Of a stretch of 64,000 nucleotides of DNA, positions 1 through 8,738 are shown one piece after another. The notes below the pieces were generated by a model that worked only from the letters and a program-made list of their open reading frames with translations, had not been told where the DNA came from and did not search any database. The stretch's first letter is position 1. Every line of letters starts with the position of its first letter. Position numbers and translations under genes: made by a program. Where the stretch lies: positions 248,001-312,000 of the forward strand of contig CAVZNF010000002.1 of the NCBI GenBank assembly GCA_963776565.1, read 5' to 3'. Source of the stretch: GMQP-bins7 sp963776565. GTDB lineage: Bacteria > Actinomycetota > Thermoleophilia > Gaiellales > Gaiellaceae.

Positions 1-89
1 TCCGTCCCCAGTTCTTCGAGAAGCTTGGTCGACCCCTCGACGTCCGTGAACACCAAGGTCACCGTCCCGGACGGCTGCACGTCACTCAT
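1..89 (-). CDS. Class III adenylate/guanylate cyclase, N-terminal fragment cut by window edge
   Basis: Reading leftward from an ATG at 87-89 gives 29 residues beginning MSDVQPSGTVTLVFTDVEGS. The motif VTLVFTDVEGST is the hallmark N-terminus of class III nucleotidyl cyclases; its first Asp binds the catalytic metal. The rest lies beyond the window, so any attached domains are unknown. A second cyclase with the same N-terminal motif starts at 55193, so this genome carries at least two members of the group. The family call rests on this short motif only. Confidence 0.7.
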   Translation of the reverse strand, partial: MSDVQPSGTVTLVFTDVEGSTKLLEELGT

Positions 90-242
90 CGAGCGCGATT
101 GTCCTCCCGCGGACGTTACGCCTGCAACGTCTCCCCATCCGGCACGACGCGCATGTGGGTGGGTGCCACAGGCGATAGGTCGGCGTGCCAGGTATCACCC
201 GAAACAGCAATGTCCTCATCGCAAGCCCTGGAGGTGCGCAAC

Positions 243-626
243 GTGGTAGCGGACAACAGAATCTCGGCGGTTCTCTGCTCGACCGATCTGATCAGGAGCC
301 AAGAGTTCTACGAGCAGAAGGTCGGGCTGAGGTTGTCCCCGGAAACGATCGAGAACCACCTCGTGTTCGAGTGCGGGGATGGCACCACTCTCCTCGTCTA
401 CGGGCGCGGCAACCCGAACCAAGCCGACCATACGCAGGTGCGGTTCTGGACGAGCGACGTCGCCACCGACGTCCAGGAGCTGAAGAAGAGGGGTGTCGTC
501 TTCGAGGAGTACGACTTCCCTGCGTTCAAGACTGTCGATTCGATCGGAACGAGTCGCGGCATCGGGAAGTCGGCGTGGTTCAAGGATCCGGACGGGAACA
601 CGATCGCCCTGTTCGAGCCCGAGTAG
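243..626 (+). CDS. VOC-superfamily (glyoxalase/bleomycin-resistance-like) protein
   Basis: A 127-residue protein with the single-domain VOC layout. The first beta-alpha unit contains ISAVLCSTDLIRSQEFYEQK, a central strand carries HLVFECGDGTTLLVY, and the C-terminal unit ends KDPDGNTIALFEP, the typical metal-site and strand signature. Substrate unknown; members act as dioxygenases, epimerases, glyoxalases or drug-binding proteins. I place the start at GTG 243 because GGAGG at 230-234 lies 8 bases upstream; ATG 210 is in frame but adds an unconserved leader. The gene stands alone between a divergent cyclase and an uncharacterised small gene. Confidence 0.75.
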   Translation: MVADNRISAVLCSTDLIRSQEFYEQKVGLRLSPETIENHLVFECGDGTTLLVYGRGNPNQADHTQVRFWTSDVATDVQELKKRGVVFEEYDFPAFKTVDSIGTSRGIGKSAWFKDPDGNTIALFEPE

Positions 627-711
627 CGTCACTCCCGGATTCCCGAGACAATGAGGGCTGCCACACGGCTAGCCCCTTTCCGTCCGAGCGACCTCGTAGA
701 TACTCGGAGTC

Positions 712-1134
712 ATGGACGCGAGCCGCCCAGGAGCAAACGTCGTGACAGCGGCGACACTGGCACGGTGCTCCGTCTGCGGCGGGGGACTCCCCGAGGTCTC
801 CGTGCGGATGCGCGACCCCTTCTGCAGTCGAGCCTGCTCAGAGGAGCACCACGGGACTGGAACGAGAGCCAGTCGGGATCGTGCCTCGCAGCAGAGGCTG
901 GCATACCAGTTGGAGGAGGGCACGGATGCCGCGTCCCTGGAGCTGAGACGAGTAACGGTCGACAACCGCGCGATGCTCATCGCCGAGGGACGCTACGGGG
1001 AGGAGTTCGTGCGGGCTTTCGCCGCGTACCTCATCGCCCACAAGGAGCCGGTAACGACTCCCACCGTAACCTGGTTCTCGTATAGGGCAAGCGGCCCTAC
1101 CATGCGGATCTTCGACGATGACGACATGCCCTAG
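712..1134 (+). CDS. Small protein with N-terminal four-cysteine putative zinc motif
   Basis: 140 residues of unrecognised family. The N-terminal part holds C-x2-C at residues 19-22 and C-x3-C at 38-42, which could form a treble-clef or FCS-like zinc finger. The rest is mixed alpha/beta without membrane segments and ends in an acidic tail (FDDDDMP). GTG at 742 is an alternative start that keeps all four cysteines. Coding status rests on the cysteine spacing and absence of a better competing frame. No function is assigned. Confidence 0.45.
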   Translation: MDASRPGANVVTAATLARCSVCGGGLPEVSVRMRDPFCSRACSEEHHGTGTRASRDRASQQRLAYQLEEGTDAASLELRRVTVDNRAMLIAEGRYGEEFVRAFAAYLIAHKEPVTTPTVTWFSYRASGPTMRIFDDDDMP

Positions 1135-1308
1135 GCGACCTTCGTGGTTCGCCTCGCGCTCCTGATCTCGAGCACAGGCGGACCGTCGGTCGGGAGGTCG
1201 ACGTCATCATCAGCCCGGTGAATCGCGTCCAGTCTCTGACGACGTACCTCATCAAGGGGACTCCTCTGCGGCGATCGAGGCTCCACAACCACAAGGGCGA
1301 CCGCATCG

Positions 1309-1931
1309 ATGCCAGAGGTCTCGTGTATCCCGCACAGCGTCGCCACCACGATCTGGCTCAAGCTGACAGGTCGTCGGCCGGAAACACCGTGGCTCGGCTA
1401 CCGGGCCGTGAAATGTCTCGACGAGCTGATCGAGCCGGACTGGAGGATTCTCGAGTTCGGCTTGGCATGTCGACGAGCTGGTTCGCACGACGCTGCGCGT
1501 CCGTCCTCTCTCTCGAGACCGACGACCGCTGGTTCGCGGCCGTCCGCGCACATCTCGAGCGTGCCGGCCTCGAGAACGTGGACTGCCGCCTGTGCTCCGC
1601 GACGGCAGATGGCGACCCCGACTACAGCGGCGCCACCTCGGACCACCGAGGCTCGGCGTTCGACCTCGCACTCGTCGACGGCGCCCGACGAGACCTTGCA
1701 CTGGAGGTCGCGCTCGCGCTGGTGAGGACTGGCGGCTACGTCTTCCTCGACAACACCGACCTCCCCAACGACGACTGCCGGATCGCGGCGGCACGCCTCA
1801 TCGAGGCGTCAGCGCGGGTGCAGGCGTTCAACGACCTGAGCCCAAGCATCGTCATGGTCGACGAAGGAACGCTGGCGCAACTCGCGGAGACGCCGGCCCC
1901 GCTCCGTAGAATCGAGCGGTGCCTCGCCTGA
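1309..1931 (+). pseudogene. SAM-dependent methyltransferase-like protein, one frameshift
   Basis: About 207 residues. The first frame gives TGRRPETPWLGYRAVKCLDE followed by PDWRILEFG, the glycine-rich SAM-binding loop. One base is missing at about 1460, where GGCTTGGC probably was a G-S-G loop, and the second frame continues GMSTSWFARRCASVLSLE and FDLALVDGA to the stop at 1929-1931. The joined product matches class I methyltransferases that sit in glycan loci; acceptor unknown. Its end overlaps the following glycosyltransferase by 13 bases, so the two were co-translated. I take the break to be a sequence error. Confidence 0.6.
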
Positions 1932-2832
1932 CGGCGATCGTGCCGGCCACGAATTCGCCTCCCACGTTGGCGGCGTGCCTCGAGGCGATCCGGAGCGCCG
2001 ACGATCCGCCAGAAGAGCTGATCGTGGCCAAGGAGGGCGTCGGCCCGGCGTCTGCGCGCAATGACGGCGCGCGTCGAGCTTCCGGCGACGTACTCGTGTT
2101 CGTCGACGCCGACGTTCTCCCACATCACGACGCGTTCGCCCGGTTCCGGCGAGCCTTTGACTTCAACCCAGAGCTCGTCGCGCTGTTCGGGTCGTACGAC
2201 GACACACCCGCGGCACTCGGCACGGTTTCGGCGTTTCGCAATCTTCTGCACCACTACGTTCATCAGTAGGGAGCCGGACCGGCTTCGACTTTTTGGGCCG
2301 GCCTAGGTGCGATCCGCCGCGACGCGTTCCTTGACGCCGGCGGCTTCGACGCGGACCGCTACTCGGTGCCCTCGATCGAGGACATCGAGCTCGGGATGCG
2401 GCTCGCTGCGGATCGTTCCCTCATCGTGCTCGATCCCAACCTCCTGGGCACGCACCTGAAGCAATGGAGCCTGTGGGACATGGTGCGGACTGACTTCACA
2501 CATCGCGGGATTCCCTGGGTCGACCTCATGCTGCGTCGTCGGCAAGCCTCCTCCACGCTGAACCTCGGCGGACGGCACCGGCTGAGCGCGCTGGCTTCCG
2601 TCGTGGCCGTCGTCGCTCTTGTGCGCCGAAGGCTGCGGTTAGCGACGGGCGCAAACTCGTCCTCGTCATTATCAACGCGCGCTTCTACACACTGCTCGCG
2701 CGGCGGCGCGGCCCATGGGTCGCCGTCGTCGGCGTTGGCCTTCATGCACTGCACCATCTAGTCGCTGTCGCGGCCGTGCCGGCCGGCATCATTGCTCATC
2801 TGCTCAGCCGGAGAAGCAGCCACTCTCGGTGA
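1919..2832 (+). pseudogene. GT2-family glycosyltransferase with in-frame amber codon and a C-terminal frameshift
   Basis: GTG start at 1919 gives LTAIVPATNSPPTLAACLEA, then SARNDGARRASG and VFVDADV, the nucleotide-sugar-binding and DxD segments of a GT-A fold. An in-frame TAG at 2267-2269 interrupts it, but the same frame continues at once with FWAGLGAIRRDAFLDAGGFD and SVPSIEDIELGMRL (the acceptor/catalytic ED motif). Near 2650 the frame shifts by one base and ends in a hydrophobic tail, VAVVGVGLHALHHLVAVAA, to the stop at 2830-2832. TGATG links it to the next gene. Known of the family: it transfers a sugar to a lipid carrier or glycan. Acceptor unknown. Confidence 0.65.
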
Positions 2833-3563
2833 TGCACGTCGAATGCTTTCGCACTGGTAGCGTCCGATCGAAGCGGCGCGAGCGAGGGCTACGCCGGTAT
2901 CTGCCCGGGGGATGGAGCGACGCGACCCTACCCGTGAACGCGTTCGTGCTGGAGCACACCCTTGGGCTATGCGTCTTCGACACGGGCCAGACCGCGGCTG
3001 CGAGCCGTCCGGGCTATCACCAGCGCTGGCATCCCTTCCTCCGGGTCTCGCGTTTCGAGCTCGAAGCCCGAAGACGAGCTGCCGCGGCAGCTCCGCGCGC
3101 GTGGCCTCGACCCCGGCGACGTGCGTTGGGTCGTCCTCTCGCACCTCCATACCGACCACGTCGGCACGATCGAATCGTTCTGGGAGGCAGACGTGATCAT
3201 CTCGAGAATCGAGTGGCAGCGCGCCCAGGGGCTGCTGGGAAGAATGCGCGGCTACATCCCACAGCGCTGGCCGGCTGGGCTCGAGGCGCATCTGGTCGAA
3301 ACGACGGCCCGGCGGTCGGCCCTTTCGCCGGCTCTTTCGACATCGCCGGGGATAGCTCACTTCTCTTGGTGCCCACACCGACACACACGCCCGGTCACCT
3401 CTCGATGCTCGCCGACGCGGATGACGGTCGAGTGCTCCTCGGCGGCGACCTGGCCCATACGCGCGCGGAGCTAGCGAGGACCGCTCCGGATATCGCCGCG
3501 TGGTGCGCGCAAGAGGGAGTCCGAGTGCTCCTCGCACACGAGGCGATCGGAGAAGACCGCTAG
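2832..3563 (+). pseudogene. MBL-fold metallohydrolase (lactonase/AttM-like), two compensating frameshifts
   Basis: ATG 2832 overlaps the previous stop. Frame one reads TLPVNAFVLEHTLGLCVFDTG, frame two carries the zinc motif LSHLHTDHVGTIESF (HxHxDH), and frame one resumes with PTPTHTPGHLSML and VLLGGDLAHT, supplying the later His and Asp ligands. Shifts lie near 3063 and 3310. Length 243 residues suits N-acyl-homoserine-lactonase-like metallo-beta-lactamase-fold hydrolases. Substrate unknown; its place inside a glycan locus gives no direct clue. With all metal ligands present once frames are joined, the breaks look like errors. Confidence 0.65.
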
Positions 3564-3574
3564 GCTCAGCGCCG

Positions 3575-4663
3575 ATGCGCTTCGGTATCGTCGGTCTCGG
3601 GTGGGCCGCCCGCGCCTTCCACGAGCCCGCACTCCGATCCGTGCCCGGAGCCGAGCTCGTCGGAGGAGTTGACGGCGTCGATGAGCAGCGGGCCTCCTGG
3701 ACGCAGCGGACCGGAACTCCGGCGTTCGCGACACTCGAGGAGCTGCTCGAGTCCACAAGACCGGACGTCGTTGTCGTCGGTACGCCGCCGGACTCGCATG
3801 CGCGACATCTGCGTCCCCGCGCTTCAGGGCGGGGCCCACGTGATCTGCGAGAAGCCGTTCGTCTCGACGGTCGAAGAAGCCGACCGCGTCCTCGCCGCCG
3901 CTGCTGCCGCGGGCCGCAGCATCGCAGTGAACCACCAGTACCGGGAGAAACCGATCTTCCGTGCTGTGAAGGAGCGGGTCGGCGCACCCGACACTCGGGC
4001 GTCTCGTCTTCTGCCAGATCGTGCAGCTCATGAATCTGCCGCCATGGGAGGAGACCACTCCTGGCGAGCCGCCATGCCGAACCGGACGCTGTTCGAGGGC
4101 GGAGTCCACCTCGTCGATCTCCTCCTCCATCTCTACGGCGAGGTTCCGGAAGCCGTGTACGCCCGCCACTCGAGCGGCCTCGACACCTGATCGCGACGGC
4201 GGACGCGATCCACGTCGTCACGCTCGAGTTCCCGGGCTCCCGGCTGGCGCAGATCACGATCAACCGGCTATGCCGCGCCGGTACGCGGTACATCGAGCTC
4301 CGAGCCGACTGCGAGCGCGCATCGCTCCGCGCCTCGCACGGCGGCCGTGTCCTCCTGCAGGCAGGCATGAAGCGTGCCAGGCGGCCCGGACTTCGCTTGC
4401 TGTTCGGGCTCGGCGGGACGGCCTGGGTGGAGCATGGCACCAAGCGCAAGACGATCGCCCGGAATCCACGGAATCCGGGCGTCGGGGCGACAGGGGATCT
4501 GTTCCGGAAGATCGCGGTCGCACTGGAACAGGGCCGCGAGCCCCCATCGAGTGGGAGTGAGGCCCGTGACGTCCTCCGCGTGATCGAAGCCGCCTACGCG
4601 TCGGCGGCGACGGGAGAGCGCATCATCCTCCACCCGACGGCGCTCACGCCGCAGCCATCATGA
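3575..4663 (+). pseudogene. Gfo/Idh/MocA-family sugar dehydrogenase, about four frameshifts
   Basis: The N-terminus MRFGIVGLGWAARAFHEPAL is a Rossmann NAD(P)-binding motif, followed by PDVVVVGTPPDSHA and GGAHVICEKPF, the conserved E-K-P active-site segment. Further pieces in three frames give VFCQIVQLMNLPPWEETTP, FEGGVHLVDLLLHLYGEVPE (the G-x-H-x-x-D motif) and TYRIEL-like C-terminal strands to the stop at 4661-4663. Shifts fall near 3810, 3985, 4060 and 4188; the net length is exactly 363 codons. Known of the family: oxidation or epimerisation of nucleotide sugars or inositols. Here it probably makes a modified sugar for the neighbouring transferases. Confidence 0.65.
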
Positions 4664-4721
4664 GCTCCCACGCAGACGACATCGAAGGACATCGCTCCGT
4701 AACGTGCGCGGGAGGAACTGT

Positions 4722-6158
4722 CTAGGCGCGGCCGACAACCGGGTTGCTCCACGCACCCTTCGCGTCTCGGATACGCACGCGCGCAATCACGCGGCTGGGT
4801 TGGATCGGCGAGCCGGCCAACCGCCAGGAAATTCGGTACGGACGACACCCTCCGGCAGTTGACGCAAGTGCCCTCGTGAGCAAGGAAGTCCTCGACGGTG
4901 TACCCCCATCTCGGACACTCACCCGAATCTGGGCTACCAGGCTCGCTCGAGAATCGTCGCACGCACGCAGGCGGAACACGTAGCCCGCTGTTCGGCCGTT
5001 CGGCACGCGCCGAAGCGAGCCGGCGAGAATCCGTGGCGGTAGGTCGCGAGAGAAGCGGACAAGGCGCACGCGGTTGTTGGCCGCGTCGGCGACCAGGAAC
5101 CCGGATGCATCGGTAAGCACCGCTAGCGCCTTCGGGAGATTCAGCTCGGTTATTGATGGATCGATGCCGTCGCCGGAGAAGCCGGGAACGCCGGTGCCGG
5201 CCACCGTCGTGATCGTCCCGTCCGGCCAGACGCGTCGGATCCGATGGTTCACGGTATCCGCGATCAGGAATCCACGGTCCGGAAGAGCAGCGACGGCATG
5301 AGGGCTGTTGAGCGCGGCGGAAACCGCGGGTCCGCCGTCGCCAGCGAAGCCCGGCACACGCGTGCCAGCCACCGTCGTGATCGTGCCGTCCGGCCAGACG
5401 CGGCGGATCCGGTGGTTTGCGGCGTCGGCCACGAGAAAGCCGCCATCCGCAAGCGGCGAGACCCCGAATGGGAGATCGAACTGCGCGGCGGTGACCGGGC
5501 CGTCGTCTCCCGCAAAGCCGGGAACGCCTGTACCCGCAACGGTCGTGATCGTGCCGTCCGGCCAGACGCGGCGGATGCGGTGGTTGCTGGAATCCGGAAT
5601 CAGCAGGCCGCCGTCCGGCAGGGCCGCCAGCCCCCGCGGCCCTTCGATCCGCGCCGCCGTCGCAGGACCGCCGTCGCCCGAGTAGCCCGCAACGCCCGTT
5701 CCGGCGACCGTCGTTATGGTCCCGTCGGGCCAGACGCGGCGGATGCGGTTATTGCCCGTGTCGGCTAGGAAGAAACCTCCGTCTGCGGCGAGCGCGACGC
5801 CGTGGACGAGGTCCAGCCTCGCCTCCACTGCAGGACCGCCATCACCCGAGTAGCCCTTCTCCCCGGTGCCGGCAACCCGGAAGATGCGGCCGTCGCCGCT
5901 CACCCGCCGGACCGTGTTCCGGAAGGGCTCGGCGAGCAGGAAACCGCCGCCTCCTTCGATGGCCAGGCCCCGAGGGTGGTCGATCGCGGACGCCGTGGCA
6001 GATTCTCCGTCCGCGCCAGGCCCGACAGCTGCGGACCCGGTCCCGGCGACAGTCGTGATCGCGCCGCTGTTGCCTTGCACCGCGGACCACGCGGACGTCG
6101 TGCCGAGCGCGACCACGCCTGCGGCGATGAGGCACGTGCCGAGACGGCGCCTGCCCAC
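4722..6158 (-). CDS. Secreted NHL-repeat beta-propeller protein
   Basis: 478 residues. GTG start with a signal-peptide-like N-terminus (RRRLGTCLIAAGVVALGTTS, cleavage near Ala-Trp-Ser-Ala). Residues about 30-370 form six repeats of about 56 residues, each with a core such as NRIRRVWPDGTITTVAGTG followed by YSGDGGPA, typical of NHL propellers. The last 110 residues form a separate beta-rich domain with a Cys pair. Probably extracellular and binding rather than catalytic. Its start overlaps the stop of the upstream methyltransferase by one base, so it is the last gene of a leftward glycan operon. Confidence 0.85.
   Translation of the reverse strand: MGRRRLGTCLIAAGVVALGTTSAWSAVQGNSGAITTVAGTGSAAVGPGADGESATASAIDHPRGLAIEGGGGFLLAEPFRNTVRRVSGDGRIFRVAGTGEKGYSGDGGPAVEARLDLVHGVALAADGGFFLADTGNNRIRRVWPDGTITTVAGTGVAGYSGDGGPATAARIEGPRGLAALPDGGLLIPDSSNHRIRRVWPDGTITTVAGTGVPGFAGDDGPVTAAQFDLPFGVSPLADGGFLVADAANHRIRRVWPDGTITTVAGTRVPGFAGDGGPAVSAALNSPHAVAALPDRGFLIADTVNHRIRRVWPDGTITTVAGTGVPGFSGDGIDPSITELNLPKALAVLTDASGFLVADAANNRVRLVRFSRDLPPRILAGSLRRVPNGRTAGYVFRLRACDDSRASLVAQIRVSVRDGGTPSRTSLLTRALASTAGGCRPYRISWRLAGSPIQPSRVIARVRIRDAKGAWSNPVVGRA
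5160..6030 (-). repeat. Tandem 168-bp repeats encoding NHL propeller blades
   Basis: A GC-rich block coding for VWPDGTITTVAGTG recurs near 5209, 5377, 5545 and 5711, a spacing of about 168 bp or 56 codons. Degenerate copies lie at both ends. The repeats keep the reading frame and are explained by the propeller protein. Confidence 0.8.
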
Positions 6159-6907
6159 TAGTTCACTTTCCGCGCGCGCACGACGAGCTGGACGGCGAGG
6201 GCGAAAGCGAGACCCGAGCGTGATCGCTCGAGACGCTTCCCGACCGAGGCCGGGAGCGGCCGGACGCCAACAGGCTCGATCGCGTCGACAACAAGCCCTG
6301 CGCGCTCGAAACCGGACAGGAGACGTCGGAAGGGGACGAGAGGGACGCGGGGTGGCGATGGGCGATCGGCGGGCAGCACACGCTTCGCCGCGCGTACGAG
6401 CGGATACAGGACGCGACCCCGCCAGATGTTGACTGGTGCTCTCCGGTTCGGAAAGCTGACGACCGCCTCGCCGTCCCGCCGCAACACGCGTGCCAGCTCC
6501 CGGATCGCCCCGTCGAGATCGTCGACCACGAACTCGAGGACGCCGGTCGCCACGACGGCGTCGAAGCTCTCATCCGAGAATGGCAATGCAGTGATCGAGC
6601 CACGGAACATGCGCCCGCGGATGTGTGGAAGCCGCGCCTGCGCCACATCCACCATCGCGGGCGCGAGATCCACCCCGGACACCGCCCAGCCGCGCCGATC
6701 GAGTGCCGCGCAAAGAACGCCGCCGCCCATACCGGCGTCGAGAAGTTCGCCCGGTCGATCGCCGAGCAAGTCGAGAACGACGGCCGCCCGCTTGCGTAGG
6801 ACTCTCCCGCCCGGCCCCGGGTCCGCGTAGGCGCGGTCGTATGCCATGGCGCCGCGGTCGAAGAATCGCTTGACCTCCTGCGCAAGTTCGACGGTGCCCG
6901 ACCGCAT
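6158..6907 (-). CDS. Class I SAM-dependent methyltransferase
   Basis: 249 residues. The SAM site reads LLDAGMGGGVLCAALDRRGW, then VSGVDLAPAMVDVAQ (acidic loop), ITALPFSDESFDAVVATGVL and LARVLRRDGEAVVSFPN, the full set of class I motifs in order. The C-terminal third carries no membrane helix. It is coupled by ATGA to the upstream methyltransferase and overlaps the NHL gene start by one base. Acceptor unknown; the setting suggests a methylated sugar or lipid intermediate. The first glycine of the usual G-x-G-x-G is present but the loop is D-A-G-M-G-G-G. Confidence 0.85.
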   Translation of the reverse strand: MRSGTVELAQEVKRFFDRGAMAYDRAYADPGPGGRVLRKRAAVVLDLLGDRPGELLDAGMGGGVLCAALDRRGWAVSGVDLAPAMVDVAQARLPHIRGRMFRGSITALPFSDESFDAVVATGVLEFVVDDLDGAIRELARVLRRDGEAVVSFPNRRAPVNIWRGRVLYPLVRAAKRVLPADRPSPPRVPLVPFRRLLSGFERAGLVVDAIEPVGVRPLPASVGKRLERSRSGLAFALAVQLVVRARKVN

Positions 6908-7662
6908 CAGCCGCCTGAGGTAGGCACCGCGAGCGCGAGCAGCGTGTGGCCGTACGGAAGACTGCGCCGAGAATTCCGGAGATAACGCGCCTCGAGCTTG
7001 AGCACGGCGCGGCCGATGGCGTTCGCCGTCCGTCCGGGGGTGCTGGGTATGCCAGAGGACGTCTGAGTGGGCGGCTCCGGCCCGTGCCCTCGAACGGCGG
7101 CCCAGAGCGAGGGCAACGTGTTCGCATAGGTCATCCGAACGACGACGAACCCCCCACGTTCGAGCTCATCGCGGAGCGTCTTCTCGTCGTAGAGGCGCCA
7201 GTCGGATCGCTCGCGTCTCGCACGCCACCCGCCGTTGGTTCGCACGAGCAATGCGCCGTCCACACGTAGCACGCGACGCGTCTCCCGGAGACTTCCGTCC
7301 AGCTCGCGATCGTCGACATGCTGAAGCACGTCGTTCAGCGTGACGAGGTCGAAGGTGTCACTCTCGAACGGTAACGCCTGCAGCGGCGCGACATGGAGCT
7401 CGGCCGTCGGCACCTCCTCGCGCGCAATGTCGATCGCCTGCGGGCTCATGTCGACGCCGCAGAGCCGCTCGAAGGCGCCGCTGGCCGCCACCCAGCCGAG
7501 AAAGCCGCCCGTGCCGCAGCCGGCGTCCAGAAGGCTCGAGCGATGCCCTGGGAGGAGCGGCCCGAGTATCGCGGCGGTCACGTCCCGCAGGCCCAGCTGC
7601 CACCAGTGACTGCCCTCGATCGCGTGGAGACGCCGGTAGTAGTCGGAGGGAACGTCCTTCAC
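6907..7662 (-). CDS. Class I SAM-dependent methyltransferase (HWW-type, glycan locus)
   Basis: 251 residues. Begins DYYRRLHAIEGSHWWQLGLR, an N-terminal His-Trp-Trp helix common in methyltransferases of polysaccharide clusters. The SAM site is SLLDAGCGTGGFLGW, followed by LCGVDMSPQAIDIARE and FDLVTLNDVLQHVDD. The C-terminal 60 residues are basic and may contact membrane or lipid-linked substrate. It is followed by ATGA overlap with the second methyltransferase, so the pair is probably translated together. Substrate not deducible. Confidence 0.85.
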   Translation of the reverse strand: MKDVPSDYYRRLHAIEGSHWWQLGLRDVTAAILGPLLPGHRSSLLDAGCGTGGFLGWVAASGAFERLCGVDMSPQAIDIAREEVPTAELHVAPLQALPFESDTFDLVTLNDVLQHVDDRELDGSLRETRRVLRVDGALLVRTNGGWRARRERSDWRLYDEKTLRDELERGGFVVVRMTYANTLPSLWAAVRGHGPEPPTQTSSGIPSTPGRTANAIGRAVLKLEARYLRNSRRSLPYGHTLLALAVPTSGG

Positions 7663-7685
7663 GCCCTCACAGGCTACCCCTGGGT

Positions 7686-8714
7686 TCAGCGAGCTCGTTC
7701 GAGACGGCCGGAGGCGAGGTCGATGAGGCGACTGAACGACGCGTCCAGCGTGATCCCCTGTGTGAGGAACGTGTATGCCGCTTCGGTTATCCGTCGACGA
7801 GCCTCGTGGTCCGCGAGGTACATCCGCACCGTCTCCGCCATGTCGCCTACGGAGCTCTCGACGTAGTGCACGCCGGGCTCGAAGGGATCCGGGAGATGGA
7901 GAGGCTCCGATACCACGAGCGCACCTGTTGCCATGCCCATCAGCAGCCGGTCGGAAAGATGACCCTGATACCGGGGAAGGTGGAGCAGGATCTTCGTCCG
8001 GTTGAGAAGCTGCGTCCTCCTCTCGCCCCAGTACCCCTTCGTGGGCGAGTGGTTGCCAAGACGAACCACCTCCACGCCCTCACCCGCCAATCGGCGGAGG
8101 ATGCGCCGGCGTCGGCGCACGCGATATTCGCCCAAAAACAGGACGTCGATGTCGCGCTCCAGCTCCAGCAGATGCCCGTACGTGGGGTGGTAGCCAATGG
8201 GAACGAACTCCGATTCGATTTCCTCTTCGGCGAGGTAGGCCTGGTAGGCGCGGTTGGCGACAGCGACCATCGTGGTGATGCCCTGCCTGCTGAGATACCG
8301 GAAGTACCTGCCGTTGGAGTAGTGGTCGTTGATCCTGCGGTCTCGCAGCACGATCTTCGCCATCTCCCGCACTGTCAGCCGCTCTGGCGGTAGTCCAGCA
8401 GCCGAAGGCATCGGAAGTGCCTCTGTGTGCCAGACGATCAGGGGGGGCCGCGCCTCTGCTGGAAGCGAGACCAGGCGCTCGAGGGTCTTCCTGTACCAGA
8501 CGGGGTTCCCTCCGATGAACACCATGCGGCTCGGCGACAGGTCGATCTCGCGCTCCGTCACGAGGCGCACTTCGAACCCGAATCCCCGCAGGATCTCCGC
8601 GGCGATCGGTGCACGAGAGACCTTGATGTCCTCGCGGATGAGGAGCTCGATTGGGCGGCTTCGGAGGTCCTCCCGCCCGCCGTCACTCTCCATCGCCGTG
8701 CCGGGCAGGGACAC
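7686..8714 (-). CDS. CgeB-like glycosyltransferase family protein
   Basis: 342 residues, GTG start; ATG eight codons in is an alternative. The C-terminal half holds the GT-B donor-site segment HLSDRLLMGMATGALVVSEP followed by FEPGVHYVE, typical of the CgeB/glycosyltransferase group-1 C-terminal domain. The N-terminal half has alternating strands and helices (MVFIGGNPVWYRKTLERL, then INDHYSNGRYFRYL). Cytosolic, no membrane helix. It probably transfers an activated sugar; donor and acceptor unknown. Lies between a TylF-type methyltransferase and two further methyltransferases, all leftward. Confidence 0.75.
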   Translation of the reverse strand: MSLPGTAMESDGGREDLRSRPIELLIREDIKVSRAPIAAEILRGFGFEVRLVTEREIDLSPSRMVFIGGNPVWYRKTLERLVSLPAEARPPLIVWHTEALPMPSAAGLPPERLTVREMAKIVLRDRRINDHYSNGRYFRYLSRQGITTMVAVANRAYQAYLAEEEIESEFVPIGYHPTYGHLLELERDIDVLFLGEYRVRRRRRILRRLAGEGVEVVRLGNHSPTKGYWGERRTQLLNRTKILLHLPRYQGHLSDRLLMGMATGALVVSEPLHLPDPFEPGVHYVESSVGDMAETVRMYLADHEARRRITEAAYTFLTQGITLDASFSRLIDLASGRLERAR

Positions 8715-8738
8715 GACGGGACTATAGATGGACGACGA

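Noticed and set aside
2758..4449. A long open frame on the - strand opposite the MBL-fold hydrolase and the Gfo/Idh/MocA gene
   Set aside because: Low-complexity Arg/Ser/Pro-rich translation with no motifs; the + strand shows conserved motifs in the right order.
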